64,000 nucleotides of DNA, from positions 1 to 64,000 of the forward strand of contig BBOA01000007.1 of the NCBI GenBank assembly GCA_001485295.1. Direction: 5' to 3'. Made by a program: the position numbers and the translations under genes. Under the pieces are notes generated by a model. It was not told the origin of the DNA and searched no databases. It worked only from the letters and a program-made list of their open reading frames with translations. Shown here piece after piece: positions 1-11,079 of this stretch. Source of the stretch: Type-B symbiont of Plautia stali (lineage in GTDB: Bacteria; Pseudomonadota; Gammaproteobacteria; Enterobacterales; Enterobacteriaceae). Every line of letters begins with the position of its first letter. Positions within the stretch are counted from its first letter, which is position 1.

Positions 1-44
1 AAAAAAATTATCGGTCGCACTATTTTTCGTCAATTCGCTGTTAT

Positions 45-581
45 TCACACCGACTTGACGGGATATTGCACAAATTCACGGGCGAAACGCGACACCTGCA
101 GCCAGTCGGTACACTCCACCTCTTTACTGCTATCCGTTTCTCCGTCGGTCATACGCATAATCAGCTGAATCATTACCCGGTCGAACCAACGATAGCGCGG
201 ATAGCGCAGCGCGCCGGCAAACACGGCGCAATAGTCGGGCTGCCAAGGCGACTGCTGTAAGAACTTACGCGTATAGGTGTTAGTTTTTGGCGAACGCTTT
301 TCCGGCTTGCGCGCGGTCAGGTTCACGCAAAAGAAACCGCTGGCGCGCTGCTGCAGCGCCTGCAGATGGGTCTTAACGAACTTCGCCACGGCGGGATGAA
401 ATTTGCCATAGCGGATTGAGGCGCCAATCAATACCCGATCGTATTGCGTCCAGTCAACCGAGTCGGCGTGAAGAATGTTGATAACGTCGCACGCCTGCTG
501 CTCCTTTATCTCATTGGCAATATAAGCCGCAATTTCGCGCGTTTGCCCGTCGCGGCTGGAAAAGAGAATCAACGCTTTCAT
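45..581 (-). CDS. hemG: Protoporphyrinogen IX dehydrogenase (quinone), HemG
   Basis: Oxidises protoporphyrinogen IX to protoporphyrin IX at the inner membrane, passing electrons to the quinone pool; a late step of heme synthesis. The 178-residue product has the usual family length (about 180). An N-terminal flavodoxin-type FMN loop ([13 protein letters not shown], residues 6-18) and the motif GASIRYG (about 52-58) are clear, as is RKPEKRSP near residue 90. The frame is unbroken. It lies just downstream of the trkH remnant, the normal enteric order. It fits the retained hemC/hemD and ubiquinone genes in this window, since the enzyme needs quinone. Identity is very secure by family resemblance. 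Confidence 0.95.
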   Translation of the reverse strand: MKALILFSSRDGQTREIAAYIANEIKEQQACDVINILHADSVDWTQYDRVLIGASIRYGKFHPAVAKFVKTHLQALQQRASGFFCVNLTARKPEKRSPKTNTYTRKFLQQSPWQPDYCAVFAGALRYPRYRWFDRVMIQLIMRMTDGETDSSKEVECTDWLQVSRFAREFVQYPVKSV

Positions 582-598
582 CTGTACGTCCCTTTTGC

Positions 599-2014
599 TT
601 ATTCACGCTAGAAGGTCAGCGTAAAGGGTACTAAATAAGGTAAACACTTCAAGACGACCAAATAGCATGGTCAGGATCAGGATCCATTTTGCAACGTCAT
701 TCATTGAAGTGAAGTTGTCCACTACCACGCCCAAGCCTGGCCCCAGATTGTTCAGGGTCGCGGCCACAGCGGCGAAGGCGGAGAAGTCATCCACGCCGGT
801 GGCGATAATCGCCAGTATGCTGGCGAGAAAGACTAGCGCATAGGTGGAAAAGAATCCCCATACTGCTTCCAGAATACGTTCCGGCAGCACGCGGTTGCCC
901 AGCTTGATGGTATAGACCGCGTTGGGATGCACTAGACGTTTCAGCTCGAGCGATCCCTGCTTGCAGAGCAGCAGAATACGAATAACCTTCAATCCGTCAC
1001 CGGTTGAACCGGCCATGCCGCCGGTAAAAGCTGAGCTGAGCAACAGCACCGTTAAAAACAGAGGTCGGCGCGCGATGCTATCGGTGGTAAAGCCTGCCGT
1101 GGTCGCTATCGGCACTACTTGGAAAAAGGCCAAGTTAAGGGTCTACCAGCCGCTGGCGTAGACGTTGTGAAACCAGAGCACCAGCGTGCAGATAACCACC
1201 AGCGTCAGCTGCAAGCCGATAAAGTTGTGAAACTCGGGGTCGCGCCAGTAAACGCGCAGGTTGCTGAGCAGCAAAAAGCAGGCCGTAGTTATAGCCGGAA
1301 ATCAGCAAAAAGATGGCGATGATGGTGTTGATGGTGCCGCGCTGTTGAAATAGCCGATACTGGCGTCGTGGGTCGGAAACTGTGCCCTATTGCATCGAAC
1401 AGCAGCATGCCAGCCAGAGCGCCACCGCGCAGGCCACATCAGCAACACAAAGATCAGCCAGATTTTTTTTGCGGTCTCAGCGAGACGGGGCCGCATCTTA
1501 TTGTCTTTCAGCGGGCCAAGCATCTCCGCGCGGTGGAGCTGCATGCCGCCGACTCCCAAAATCGGCAAAATCGTCACTGCCAGCAAAATGATCCCCATCC
1601 CGCCCAGTCACTGCAGCATCTGCCGGTACAAGAGAATAGCCTTCGGCATCGAATCAAACCCCACCAGGGTAATCACGCCGGTAGTGTTCAGTCCGGAAAA
1701 GGACTCAAAGAGAGCATCGGTCACGGAGAGATGCAGCTCTCAGCGAAGATAAAAGGTATCGCCCTTACGCTGCCGAGCACTGTCCAGAACAGCACCACAA
1801 TCAAAAAGCCTTCGCGCGGCTCCAGCTCGGTACGCTGTTTGCGATTGTGCAACCAGAGAAGCGAGCCGATCGCCTGCGACATCAAAAAGGTCTGGCTAAA
1901 CGCGCCGCAGCCGCCATCGCGGTAAATCAACGCCACCAGTCCCGGTACGATTATGGTAACGGAAAAGAGAATGACCAGCAGACCGACAATGCGAGTAATG
2001 GCGCTAAAATGCAT
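599..2014 (-). pseudogene. trkH: trkH, potassium uptake membrane subunit (broken)
   Basis: Remnant of the TrkH potassium channel subunit, which works with TrkA. The first residues (MHFSAITRIVGLLVI) are intact at 2014, but the frame breaks near 1725, 1600, 1310 and 1135, so the protein survives only in pieces in different frames. Recognisable pieces include ILPILGVGGMQLHRAEM (about 1560-1510), AGFTTDSIARRPLF (about 1090-1045) and LNNLGPGLGVVVDNFTSMN (about 760-705). At the 3' end the frame has shifted again and the family's terminal Trp codon reads TAG. The remnant ends next to hemG, as in other enterics. Loss would leave potassium import to other systems not visible here. Confidence 0.9.
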
Positions 2015-2039
2015 TCAGCCGTTCCTTTGAAAAGGATTA

Positions 2040-2292
2040 TCAGTATGTTAAGGGGTCGAGGCTCAGCACACCCCGGCTAAAATCAGACAGCGTCTGCGTG
2101 AAAGCTGCGATGCCTGCGCAAGGCAGCGCCAGCGGTCAGCGCGATACGGTCGAAATAGACATCTCATCAATGTGGCCGTCGAACCGCTCCACGTCGCCAA
2201 GCTGGGCATGGTCGCACCTCAGCTTATAGCGTTTAATCGGCACTTTGCCCGGGCACGCCAGCTGCTTAAGCCATTGCTGAACGCCGCCACCC
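2040..2292 (-). pseudogene. yigZ: yigZ (IMPACT family) 3' remnant
   Basis: Read on the minus strand, this stretch encodes the C-terminal part of YigZ: GGGVQQWLKQLACPGKVP, then KRYKLRCDHAQLGDVERF, and near the end TLSDFSRGVLSL followed by a stop at 2040-2042. A stop and frameshift lie in the middle. The N-terminal part (roughly the first half) is absent. At about 2290 the sequence passes directly into the middle of fadB on the other strand, so the 5' ends of both genes and the whole of pepQ, normally between them, have been deleted. Placement upstream of trkH matches enteric gene order. YigZ is a conserved protein of poorly known function. Confidence 0.75.
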
Positions 2293-2295
2293 TAG

Positions 2296-3717
2296 GCTTT
2301 AGATCATCGCTGCCGGTAAAGTCGTCGACGGCGTCGCAGCGCTGAAGCTCAGACTGGTCGATGCGGTGGTCAGCCGCGATAAGCTGCGTGACGCCGCACT
2401 AGTCATGCTGCACGACGCTATCGCACAGGTCGACTGGCTGAGGCGCCGCGCGCCGAAGCTGGCGCCGCTGCGCCTCAGCCCCATTCATGAAGCCGCGATG
2501 AGATTTACCCTAGCCAAAAGCCTAGTGCTGTAAACCGCAGGCAAGCACTATCCTGCACCGCTCGCGGCGATAGAACCATTAGTCGGCGTGGAAAGGCGTG
2601 CCGGTGAAGATGAAAGATATCCACCCGCACGCGCTGGCGCTGGGAATGAATGAACGAGGTAGGCAAGCTGCTGAATAAACAGCTGGAGCACGGCAAGATC
2701 GACGGCGGCAAACTGGCCAGCACCATCGCCGTGATCCAGCCGACACTTGACTATGCCGGTTTCGAGCACGCCGAGATCGTGTTCAAAGCGGTGGTGTAGA
2801 ATCCACAGGTCAAAACGAAAGTGCTGTCGGAAACCGAGCAGCATTTGCGCGCGGATGTGGTTCTCGCCTCGAACACCTCTACTATTCCCATCAGCCAGCT
2901 GGCGCAGAAGCTAAAGCGTCCCGAGAATTTCTGCGGCATGCACTTCTTCAATCCGGCACCGCTGGTGGAAGTGGTGCGCGAAGCAGCGACACCACCATCG
3001 GCAAAGTGGTCGCTTGGGTGAGCAAAATAAAATAGGTAAGACGCCGATTGTCGTCAACGACCGCCTTAGTTTCTTCATTATTAACCACGTGCTCTTCCCC
3101 TACTTCGTCGCATTTAGCCTGCTGCTACGCGACGGCGCCGATTTCCGCCAGATCGACAAAGTGATGGAAAAACAGTTCGGCTGGCCGATGGGCCCAACCT
3201 AGCTGCTGGACGTGTTCGGCATCGATACCGCGCATCACGTGCAGCGCGTCATGGCGGAAGGCTTCCCGACGCGCATGCAGAAAGATTACCGTAACGCCAT
3301 CGACATCGACATCGACATGCTGTTCGATGCTGGACTCTACGGCAAGAAGAACGGCAAAGGCTTCTATCGCTGGGAAACGTGATCGCAAAGGCAAAGCGAA
3401 AAAAGCGCCCGACGCTGAGGTAGAGTCGCTGCTTAACCTGGTCTGCGCGGCGACGCGCGTTTTCAGCGACCAAGAGATCCTTAACCGGATGATGATCCCG
3501 ATGCTGAACGAAGTGTTGCGCTGCTTGGAAGAACGTATCATCGCCTCGCCGGCAGAAGCAGACATAGCGCTGGGCAACGTCGTCGATCAGGCCAGACCTA
3601 CGACGCGCTCGGACCGCTTTACCAGCTGCCTGCGCTGCTTCTGCAGAAGGCACATCAGCATAAAAGCTGTATCCGGCGGCTCAATCCATCGACGAAGCGG
3701 CGCTGCAGAGCGCCTGA
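2296..3717 (+). pseudogene. fadB: fadB, fatty acid oxidation complex alpha subunit (broken, 5' end deleted)
   Basis: Remnant of the multifunctional enoyl-CoA hydratase / 3-hydroxyacyl-CoA dehydrogenase. The sequence begins at the equivalent of about residue 185 (IIAAGKVVDG), so most of the hydratase domain is gone. TAGKHYPAPLAA follows an in-frame TAA near 2532. Later pieces are clear: [21 protein letters not shown] (about 2700-2760), [20 protein letters not shown] (about 2860-2920), [12 protein letters not shown] (about 2920-2955) and [19 protein letters not shown] (about 3143-3198), followed by a TAG. The GATCATCG-type hexamer ATCGAC is tandemly repeated near 3300. Several frameshifts and a deletion near 3580 precede the terminal stop at 3715-3717. 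Beta-oxidation cannot run from this copy. Confidence 0.9.
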
Positions 3718-3718
3718 A

Positions 3719-4838
<1,120 letters not shown>

Positions 4839-4865
4839 TACGTTGGATCATGTTGGCAGTTTCTT

Positions 4866-4890
4866 CCCGCCTGTCAGGGGCGGATTTTTT
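4866..4890 (+). terminator. Rho-independent terminator after fadBA
   Basis: CCGCC and GGCGG arms with a short loop are followed by ATTTTTT. It lies 28 bases after the fadA stop and before the convergent fre stop. It probably marks the original end of the fadBA transcript. Confidence 0.65.
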
Positions 4891-4904
4891 CTGCCTATCG
4901 CGCC

Positions 4905-5606
4905 TTAAATAAAGGCGAACGCGTCACCAAACATCTGCGCTTCTTTAGCGCCGCGCTCAGCGCAGAAGCGGTCACGTGCGATCTTCGCCATCTCGAAACG
5001 TCCGGCGATATAGATATCGTGCTCCGCTAGAGTGGCAAAATCCTGCATCACGGCGGTCAGCACCGTGCCGGAACGTCCCTGCCAGCCCGCTTCCGGCTGC
5101 TCGACCACCGGCACCACGCGCAGGTTCGGATGTTTGACCGCCAGCGCGTTCAGCTCGTCTAGGTCGTAGAGGTGCTGCAGTTCGCGGCCGCCCCAGTAAA
5201 TAGCGATTTCGCGATCAGGCCGCTGCGCCAGCGCAGTTAGCAGGATAGAACGAGCATAAGAGAAGCCAGTGCCGCCAGCAATCAGCACGATCGGACGGGT
5301 GCTCTCTTCGCGCAGCCAAGCGTCGCCGTGCGGAATATCCACGGCGATCTGGCGATCGCCGTGGATGCGGTACATCACCGCCATAGCGTAGAGATTAAGA
5401 TCGGACGCGCCGATATGCAGCTCGATAATCTCTTTCTCCATCGGCGTCGAGGCGAGCGAGAACGGACGCTTGTCGCGCTCGTCCATCACCACCATCAGAT
5501 ATTGGCCAGCACGAAAGGTGAAATCCGCTTCGGGGATCAGACGAACGCGATATACGGTGTCGGCAATAGCTTCTACTGAAGTTACTTTACAGCTTAAGGT
5601 TGTCAT
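4905..5606 (-). CDS. fre: NAD(P)H-flavin reductase Fre
   Basis: Reduces free flavins with NAD(P)H; supplies reduced flavin, for example to ferric iron reduction. An intact 233-residue frame from ATG at 5606 ([14 protein letters not shown]), the usual family length; an ATG 27 bases further upstream is possible but is not the conserved start. Motifs: RPFSLAST (about 46-53) for flavin binding, [12 protein letters not shown] (about 109-120) for nicotinamide nucleotide, and the C-terminal GDAFAFI. It lies 41 bases downstream of ubiD, as in the enteric ubiD-fre pair, so cotranscription is likely. Confidence 0.95.
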   Translation of the reverse strand: MTTLSCKVTSVEAIADTVYRVRLIPEADFTFRAGQYLMVVMDERDKRPFSLASTPMEKEIIELHIGASDLNLYAMAVMYRIHGDRQIAVDIPHGDAWLREESTRPIVLIAGGTGFSYARSILLTALAQRPDREIAIYWGGRELQHLYDLDELNALAVKHPNLRVVPVVEQPEAGWQGRSGTVLTAVMQDFATLAEHDIYIAGRFEMAKIARDRFCAERGAKEAQMFGDAFAFI

Positions 5607-5647
5607 GCGTTCCCTCTGTCGGGTCGACATCATGGTTATGCGCGCCG

Positions 5648-7132
5648 TCAGCGCTGCGGCGGCTGAGTAAATATGCCTAAGTCATCCCAGATTGCGTCGA
5701 TGCGCGCCGTGACGGCGGGATCCTTCACGATAGGACGTCCCCACTTGCGCTGGGTTTCGCCCGGCCATTTATTGGTAGCGTCCAGTCCCATCTTGGAACC
5801 CAGCCCGGAAACTGGCGAGGCGAAATCCAAGTAGTCGATGGGCATATTCTCCACCAGCACCGTATCGCGCGCCGGATCCATACGCGTGGTAATAGCCCAG
5901 ATCACGTCGTTCCAGTCACGTGCGTTAACATCGTCATCACACACAATAACAAATTTGGTATACATGAACTGCCGCAGGAATGACCAGACGCCAAACATCA
6001 CGCGCTTCGCGTGGCCAGCGTACTGTTTCTTCATCGTCACCACCGCTAGGCGATAGGAGCAGCCCTCCGGCGGCAGATAGAAATCGACAATTTCCGGGAA
6101 TTGCTTGATCAGAATCGGCACCAGCACTTCGTTCAGCGCTACGCCCAGCACCGCCGGCTCATCCGGTGGACGGCCGGTATAGGTGGAGTGATAGATGGCG
6201 TTTTGCCGCTGCGTCACATGGATTACGGTGAACACCGGGAAGTTATCCACTTCATTGTAGTAGCCCGTATGATCGCCATAGGGGCCTTCCGGCGCCATAT
6301 CGCCCGGCTCAATGTAGCCTTCTAGCACGATCTCCGCGTTGGCAGGCACCTCCAGATCGTTGGAAAGGCACTTCACCACTTCGGTTTTATTGCCGCGCAG
6401 CAGACCGGCGAAAGCGTACTCCGACAGCGTGTCTGGCACCGGCGTCACTGCGCCGAGGATGGTGGCGGGATCGGCGCCGAGGGCCACCGACATCGGGAAG
6501 CGTTCGCCGGGATGGGTCTGGCACCACTCCTGATAGTCGAGCGCGCCGCCGCGATGAGAGAGCCAGCGCATAATTAGGTGGTTTTTGCCGATCACCTGCT
6601 GGCGATAGATGCCAAGATTTTGCCGCTCTTTATGCGGTCCGCGCGTGACGGTCAGCCCCCAAGTGATCAGCGGCGCGGCGTCGTCCGGCCAGCACTTCAT
6701 CACCGGAATGCGTGACAGATCGACCTCGTCTCTGCTGTAGACTATTTCCTGACAGGGCGCCTTGCGCAGCCGTTTGGTCGGTATGTTTAGCGCCCGTTTG
6801 AACTGCAGCATCTTGTCGAACAGATCGCGAAAGCCTTTCGGCTGCTCCGGCTCTTTTAAAAACGCCAGCAGCTTGCCGACCTCGCGTAGGGCGCTGACCT
6901 CTTCATGTCCCATGCCCATCGCCACGCGTTTCGGCGTCCCGAACAGGTTGCACAGCACCGGCATGTCATAACCTTTGGGGTTCTCAAAAAATAGCGCTGG
7001 TCCGCCCGCGCGCAGCGTGCGGTCGGCAATCTCCGTCATTTCCAGTTCAGGATCGATCGCTTGGCTAATGCGCTTCAACTCGCAGCGCTGTTCTAGCAGC
7101 GTGAGGAAGTCTCGTAAATCGTGATATTTCAT
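5648..7132 (-). CDS. ubiD: 4-hydroxy-3-polyprenylbenzoate decarboxylase UbiD
   Basis: Decarboxylates the prenylated aromatic precursor in ubiquinone synthesis using prenylated FMN made by UbiX. Intact 494 residues from ATG at 7132 ([15 protein letters not shown]); the frame stays open upstream to 7351, but that stretch overlaps the pepE remnant and is not conserved. Recognisable blocks: [20 protein letters not shown] (about 50-69), [20 protein letters not shown] (about 155-175) and the catalytic Glu region [15 protein letters not shown] (about 282-296). A TATAAT-like box lies on the minus strand near 7165-7172. It heads the ubiD-fre pair and belongs with ubiB, ubiE and ubiJ elsewhere in the window. 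Confidence 0.95.
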   Translation of the reverse strand: MKYHDLRDFLTLLEQRCELKRISQAIDPELEMTEIADRTLRAGGPALFFENPKGYDMPVLCNLFGTPKRVAMGMGHEEVSALREVGKLLAFLKEPEQPKGFRDLFDKMLQFKRALNIPTKRLRKAPCQEIVYSRDEVDLSRIPVMKCWPDDAAPLITWGLTVTRGPHKERQNLGIYRQQVIGKNHLIMRWLSHRGGALDYQEWCQTHPGERFPMSVALGADPATILGAVTPVPDTLSEYAFAGLLRGNKTEVVKCLSNDLEVPANAEIVLEGYIEPGDMAPEGPYGDHTGYYNEVDNFPVFTVIHVTQRQNAIYHSTYTGRPPDEPAVLGVALNEVLVPILIKQFPEIVDFYLPPEGCSYRLAVVTMKKQYAGHAKRVMFGVWSFLRQFMYTKFVIVCDDDVNARDWNDVIWAITTRMDPARDTVLVENMPIDYLDFASPVSGLGSKMGLDATNKWPGETQRKWGRPIVKDPAVTARIDAIWDDLGIFTQPPQR

Positions 7133-7280
7133 GCGGCTTTTGCTTCCAGCCAATGTAAATCGGCCATTATATATAGGGCCGATTCTTAAGGCGTGTTGAG
7201 TTTTATGCGGCAACCTTAGTCGCAGCGAAAGGGAACCAGCGGCTGTGTAGCGCCAAGGTATCGCGATGAGCTTAGATCGG

Positions 7281-7949
7281 CTAGTTATGGCGGAAAACTT
7301 TAAAGTCTTCGACGCGTACGCTGAAGTAAACCAGCTCGTTTTCATGCACATGCAGGAAACTTCCTTCGCACAGCCGCAATGACCGATTCATCGGTATGAA
7401 CGGCGAAAAACTCTGCCAGCCGTTCATCGCGCGTTTCGACCATACGGACCGCTGGCGTACACATCAAGATAATGCGGATTGATCTGGACCAGAAACAGGC
7501 CCAGCGTAGGCCGCACCACGCTGCTGCGCACCGGCATATCATTGGTAGTGCGAATCGACAGCGGCGCCACGTTGCAGCCGGTGCTCGAGCCGGCGTAAGG
7601 CACGTTGCGTCCGCGCACCGTGTGCGCTGAATCGCTACGATCAGGCCAGTTTCGTGCAACATCTGGTTGAGCAGCCAGCTATTGCCGCCGCTGACCAGAA
7701 TCAGCTCCACCTGCTCAATAGCCGCGACCGGCGTGGCAAAATCCTGGTGCAGCGCACCTCGATACCCAGCGAGGCGCCCAGCTCGGCGGCACGCTGCTGA
7801 CGATCACCGCGAATAATGGCGTACGGCACCAGCACCACCGAACAGATGCCGCGCTGAGCGATCATCGCGTGCAGCTGCGGCAGCACATAACCGAGCGAAG
7901 AAGTGGCGTCGTCGGCCAGCTTGCCGTTGCTCAATAAAAACAGTTCCAT
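7281..7949 (-). pseudogene. pepE: pepE, peptidase E (alpha-aspartyl dipeptidase, broken)
   Basis: Remnant of the S51-family Asp-X dipeptidase. It starts MELFLLSNGKLADD at 7949 and is close to full length (about 223 codons), but the frame shifts near 7740, 7625, 7445 and 7375. Recognisable pieces are LVSGGNSWLLNQMLHETGL, the nucleophile-serine region YAGSSTGCN, SIRTTNDMPV and LVQINPHYLDV, ending [20 protein letters not shown] before the TAG at 7281-7283. In E. coli K-12 pepE is not next to ubiD, so this position reflects lineage-specific gene order. Not functional as read. Confidence 0.85.
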
Positions 7950-8146
7950 CAGCAGGTCCTTTTCGCAAACATTATAGGCAATGAGTCTGAACCAGCGCAC
8001 TGCCGCTCGTCAATTCTCCTTCGCGCGCCGGGACGTTTGCGACAACCGCAGCCACTTTACCGGCATCCGCATCTTTCCAAGCTGTGATGCGCTATAACTC
8101 TGGCAGCAGGTTTGCTGTTCTTAGCGTCCATTCAATGGGAGCATTT

Positions 8147-8540
8147 ATAGAATCTTAGTACTTACTCTATTGCAAACATGGACAGCTGTTGCGCGAGAAA
8201 GAGCATCTTGAGCGGCAGGAGGTGCATTGTCTCAGCCCAATGATCACTCTGGAAAAAGTGGTGCGCGGCAAACGGACCACCGTGAGTGAGCCACTGTTTC
8301 CTAACTACCTGTTTATCGAATTCGATACGGAAGCGATTCACACCACTATCAGTAGCACGCGCGGTGTCAGCCACTTCGTGCGCTTCGGCACCCTGCCCGC
8401 GACGGTGCCGGCCGCAGTGATCGAAGCGCTGCAAACCGACGCGCCGTAAACGCTGGTCGACCCGAAAACGCCGCAGGTCGGTTCTGCTCAACAAACAGGT
8501 GATGCGCAGCGTCGACAACAAGTAGTTCTGCAAGCTTTAG
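8147..8540 (+). pseudogene. rfaH: rfaH, transcription antiterminator (broken)
   Basis: Remnant of RfaH, the NusG paralogue that lets RNA polymerase read through long operons carrying an ops element. The inferred start reads ATA rather than ATG at 8147, and codon 4 (Trp in the family) is TAG. The NGN domain then reads through cleanly: LVKGKR-like VVRGKRTTVSEPLFPNYLF (about 8258-8314) and STRGVSHFVRFG (about 8352-8387). After a TAA at 8447 most of the KOW domain is missing; only a tail like LLNKQVMRSVDNK remains, with a further in-frame TAG before the terminal stop. The end overlaps the convergent tatD stop by a few bases. Confidence 0.9.
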
Positions 8541-9319
8541 ACCAGCCGAAACAGCGCGCGCGCGTTGCGATCGACCTGCGCTGCCAGCGCATCCTGCTCT
8601 TCTCCACGCCACTTCGCCACCTGCTGCACGATATGCGGCAGCAAGCAGGGTTCATTGCGACGTGACGTCGGCCGCGGATGCATATCGCGCGGCAGCAGAT
8701 AGGGCGCGTCCGTCTCCAGCAGCAGCCGATCCGCCGGTATCAGCGGCAGCATCTCGCGCAGCGCCATGCCGCGGCGCTCATCGCATACCCAGCCGGTAAT
8801 CCCTATCGACAGCCCCATCGCCAGACAGGCCTCCAGCTCGTCGCGCGTGCCGGTAAAACAGTGCACCACCGCGCCCGGCAGCTTTGACAGCCAAGGCGCC
8901 AGCACCGCGGCAAACCGATAATGCACCTCGCGACAGTGAAGGAACACCGGCATATTCAGCTCGGCGGCCAGCGCCAGCTGCGCGTCGAAGGCGTACTCTT
9001 GCTGATCGTGCGCGGCGAGATTGCGGTTGAAATCAAGGCCGCATTCGCCAATCGCCACCACTTGCGGCCGTTCCGCTAGGCAACGCAGCGTGCTAGCCGT
9101 CTCGTTCGACCATTCGCTGGCGTGATGCGGATGTACGCCAGCCGTGGACCAGCAAAAGTCAGGCTGACGCTCCGCTAGCCACTGCGCCTGCTGGCTCTCC
9201 AGCGCATTGGTCCCGGTGATTAACATGCCGGTGACGCCCGCTTCGCGCGCACGCTTTACCACCTTATCGTGGTCGGGGGCGAACTGCGTGCTGGTCAGGT
9301 TTACACCGATATCAAACAT
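8537..9319 (-). CDS. tatD: TatD family 3'-5' DNA exonuclease
   Basis: Metal-dependent hydrolase (3'-5' exonuclease on DNA/RNA) named for its place beside the tat genes but not part of the translocase. Intact 260 residues from ATG at 9319 ([13 protein letters not shown]), with GGGAGAAGA a few bases upstream as ribosome binding site. Metal-binding motifs: [13 protein letters not shown] (about 60-72), [10 protein letters not shown] (about 90-99), FLHCREVH (about 123-130), CFTGTRDE (about 153-160) and [13 protein letters not shown] (about 199-211). A terminator separates it from tatC, so it has its own or read-through transcription. Its stop overlaps the dead rfaH end. Confidence 0.95.
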   Translation of the reverse strand: MFDIGVNLTSTQFAPDHDKVVKRAREAGVTGMLITGTNALESQQAQWLAERQPDFCWSTAGVHPHHASEWSNETASTLRCLAERPQVVAIGECGLDFNRNLAAHDQQEYAFDAQLALAAELNMPVFLHCREVHYRFAAVLAPWLSKLPGAVVHCFTGTRDELEACLAMGLSIGITGWVCDERRGMALREMLPLIPADRLLLETDAPYLLPRDMHPRPTSRRNEPCLLPHIVQQVAKWRGEEQDALAAQVDRNARALFRLV

Positions 9320-9344
9320 AATCTTCTCCCATAGCTTATTAAAT

Positions 9345-9367
9345 AAAAACCGCCCAGATGGGCAGTT
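9345..9367 (-). terminator. Rho-independent terminator after tatABC
   Basis: On the minus strand ACTGCCC and GGGCGGT arms around a short loop are followed by a T run. It is 48 bases after the tatC stop and just ahead of the tatD ribosome binding site. Confidence 0.75.
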
Positions 9368-9414
9368 CGGTAACAGGATCAACCCGCCAAGCGCGGGAGA
9401 TAGACAATTACGGG

Positions 9415-10173
9415 TCAGGAATCGGTGTGCTGTTCCTCTTCCTGCGCCCATCGTCCCTTCCCAACGTAGTGACGGGAAAAGAATACGCCGACTTCAAATA
9501 GGCAGTACATCGGAATAGCGAGCAAAGTTTGTGAGAAAACGTCTGGCGGTGTGAGCAGCATCCCAACAACAAAGGCGCCGACCAGAATATAGGGACGTTT
9601 CTTTTTTAAATCTTCTGGCGTGGTGATGCCGGTCCAACAGAGCAGCACGATGGCAACCGGCACTTCGAACGCCACGCCGAACACCATAAACAGCGTCATG
9701 ACAAAGTCGAGATAGTTGGTAATGTCGGTGGCGATAGTGACGCCCTGCGGCACGGTTTTGGCGAAGAAACCGAACGCCAGCGGGAAGGCGATAAAATAGG
9801 CGAAGGCCACGCCGACGTAGAACAGCAGCGTGCTTGAGAAGAGCAGTGGCATCACCAGCTTGCGTTCGTGACTATAGAGCGCCGGGGCGACGAAAGCCCA
9901 CACCTGATAGAGAATGACCGGCACCGCGACGAAGATCGACACGATGATGGTGAGCTTAATTGGGGTGAAAAACGGCGACGCGACGTCGGTGGCGATCATG
10001 CTGGCGCCTGCCGGCATCTGGCTGATCAGCGGCGAAGCGACCAGATGATAGATGTCGTTGGCGAAATAGATCAGCGCCATAAAAATCACGAACACTGCGA
10101 TAATGCAGTAAAGCAGACGCTTACGCAGCTCAATCAGATGGCTAATAAGCGGTTGGGTATCTTCAACGGCCAT
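9415..10173 (-). CDS. tatC: Sec-independent protein translocase subunit TatC
   Basis: Core receptor of the twin-arginine translocase; binds RR signal peptides together with TatB in the inner membrane. Intact 252 residues, near the family's usual 250-260. It begins [21 protein letters not shown], the conserved cytoplasmic N-terminus with the LIELRKR motif, followed by six hydrophobic segments. The conserved FAYF run (about 124-128) and the loop [20 protein letters not shown] (about 188-207) are present. It starts two bases after tatB. Retained Tat export implies that some folded or cofactor-bearing exported proteins are still made. Confidence 0.95.
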   Translation of the reverse strand: MAVEDTQPLISHLIELRKRLLYCIIAVFVIFMALIYFANDIYHLVASPLISQMPAGASMIATDVASPFFTPIKLTIIVSIFVAVPVILYQVWAFVAPALYSHERKLVMPLLFSSTLLFYVGVAFAYFIAFPLAFGFFAKTVPQGVTIATDITNYLDFVMTLFMVFGVAFEVPVAIVLLCWTGITTPEDLKKKRPYILVGAFVVGMLLTPPDVFSQTLLAIPMYCLFEVGVFFSRHYVGKGRWAQEEEQHTDS

Positions 10174-10175
10174 GG

Positions 10176-10709
10176 TTATCGTTCATCGATTGCAGAAGAG
10201 GGAGTTGCAGGACTGCGCGGCGCGGCCGGTTGAGACTCGCCAACTGGCGTAGCGTGGTTCACATGAGTTTTAGCGGTGTCCGCGACCGGCTCAGGCGCCT
10301 GTGCAGACGCGCTGGCCTGGGCGAGAGCTGTTGCCGGCGTCCCGGATTCGGCTGCGCGCTGCTGCGGCGCATAGATGGTATTGGCTTCATCCTCAGCTTT
10401 CTCGATATCGATGCTCTGATGAACCGAGCGCTTCATAGAGTCAGCGGTTTTACGCAGCTCCTCCATCGACTCTTTTAGCTCTGGCAACATCGTGCCGCGG
10501 CTCGCCTCTTCCACTTTTTTCAGGCTGTCTTGCAGCTCCTGCAGCTTTAGCTCCTGCGCTAGCTTGTGCTGCACGTTAGCAGCCAGCGAGCGCATCGCCC
10601 GAATCCAGCCTACTACGGTTTTTACCGTAACCGGTAATCGTTGCGGGCCGAGAACAATCAGCCCGATAACGAACACCAATACCAGTTCACTAAAACCAAT
10701 GTCGAACAT
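10176..10709 (-). CDS. tatB: Sec-independent protein translocase subunit TatB
   Basis: Membrane subunit that forms the Tat substrate receptor with TatC. Intact 177 residues, close to the usual 171. An N-terminal membrane segment ([20 protein letters not shown], residues 1-20) is followed by the hinge GPQRLP, an amphipathic helix and a charged helical region to about residue 100. The tail, rich in Ala, Pro, Thr and Gln, is variable in the family. It lies 9 bases downstream of the ancestral tatA stop and directly upstream of tatC. Confidence 0.95.
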   Translation of the reverse strand: MFDIGFSELVLVFVIGLIVLGPQRLPVTVKTVVGWIRAMRSLAANVQHKLAQELKLQELQDSLKKVEEASRGTMLPELKESMEELRKTADSMKRSVHQSIDIEKAEDEANTIYAPQQRAAESGTPATALAQASASAQAPEPVADTAKTHVNHATPVGESQPAAPRSPATPSSAIDER

Positions 10710-10802
10710 GGTTTACACCTACTTGTCGTTTTTGACGTCTTCTTTGTTAGCCGAGATTTGCTGCTTATCCACCAGCGTTTTGGTATTGAAATCAGCGCCC
10801 TG

Positions 10803-10967
10803 CTAGTTTGGTTCGCTCTTTTTCTCGTCTTCATCGCTTATGGCTTTTTTGAAGCCTTTGATCGAAGAGCCGATATCTGAACCCAGATTTTCTAACTTGT
10901 TGGTTTCAAAAAGAAGAACAGCGATGACGGCAATAATTAATAATTGCCAGATACTGATACCGCCCAT
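10803..10967 (-). CDS. tatA: Sec-independent protein translocase subunit TatA, shortened by an amber codon
   Basis: Pore-forming Tat subunit. The frame starts [20 protein letters not shown] at 10967 and contains the membrane helix, the hinge and the amphipathic helix ([14 protein letters not shown]), but ends at TAG (10803-10805) after 54 residues. Past the stop the same frame continues with family-like tail sequence (ADFNTKTLVDKQQ) to an ancestral stop at 10719-10721, which would give about 82 residues. The TAG sits where CAG (Gln) is expected. The C-terminal tail of TatA is known to be largely dispensable, so the short form may still work (inference). First gene of tatABC. Confidence 0.85.
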   Translation of the reverse strand: MGGISIWQLLIIAVIAVLLFETNKLENLGSDIGSSIKGFKKAISDEDEKKSEPN

Positions 10968-11079
10968 GAGATAGTGCCTCTGATGTTGCGAGATTTTGAG
11001 AAGAGTAATGTCAGCCAAAAACCCCGATGGGGTCGGGCTTAAGGCTGCGACATTACCGCGATTTAGGCGTGGCTAACAA

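Noticed and set aside
1-44. Start of an rRNA operon next to hemG
   Set aside because: Enterics often have one beyond hemG, but the 44 bases available show no 16S sequence or a clear promoter.
7133-7351. N-terminal extension of UbiD to 567 residues
   Set aside because: The conserved start is at 7132; the upstream in-frame stretch overlaps the pepE remnant and is not family-like.
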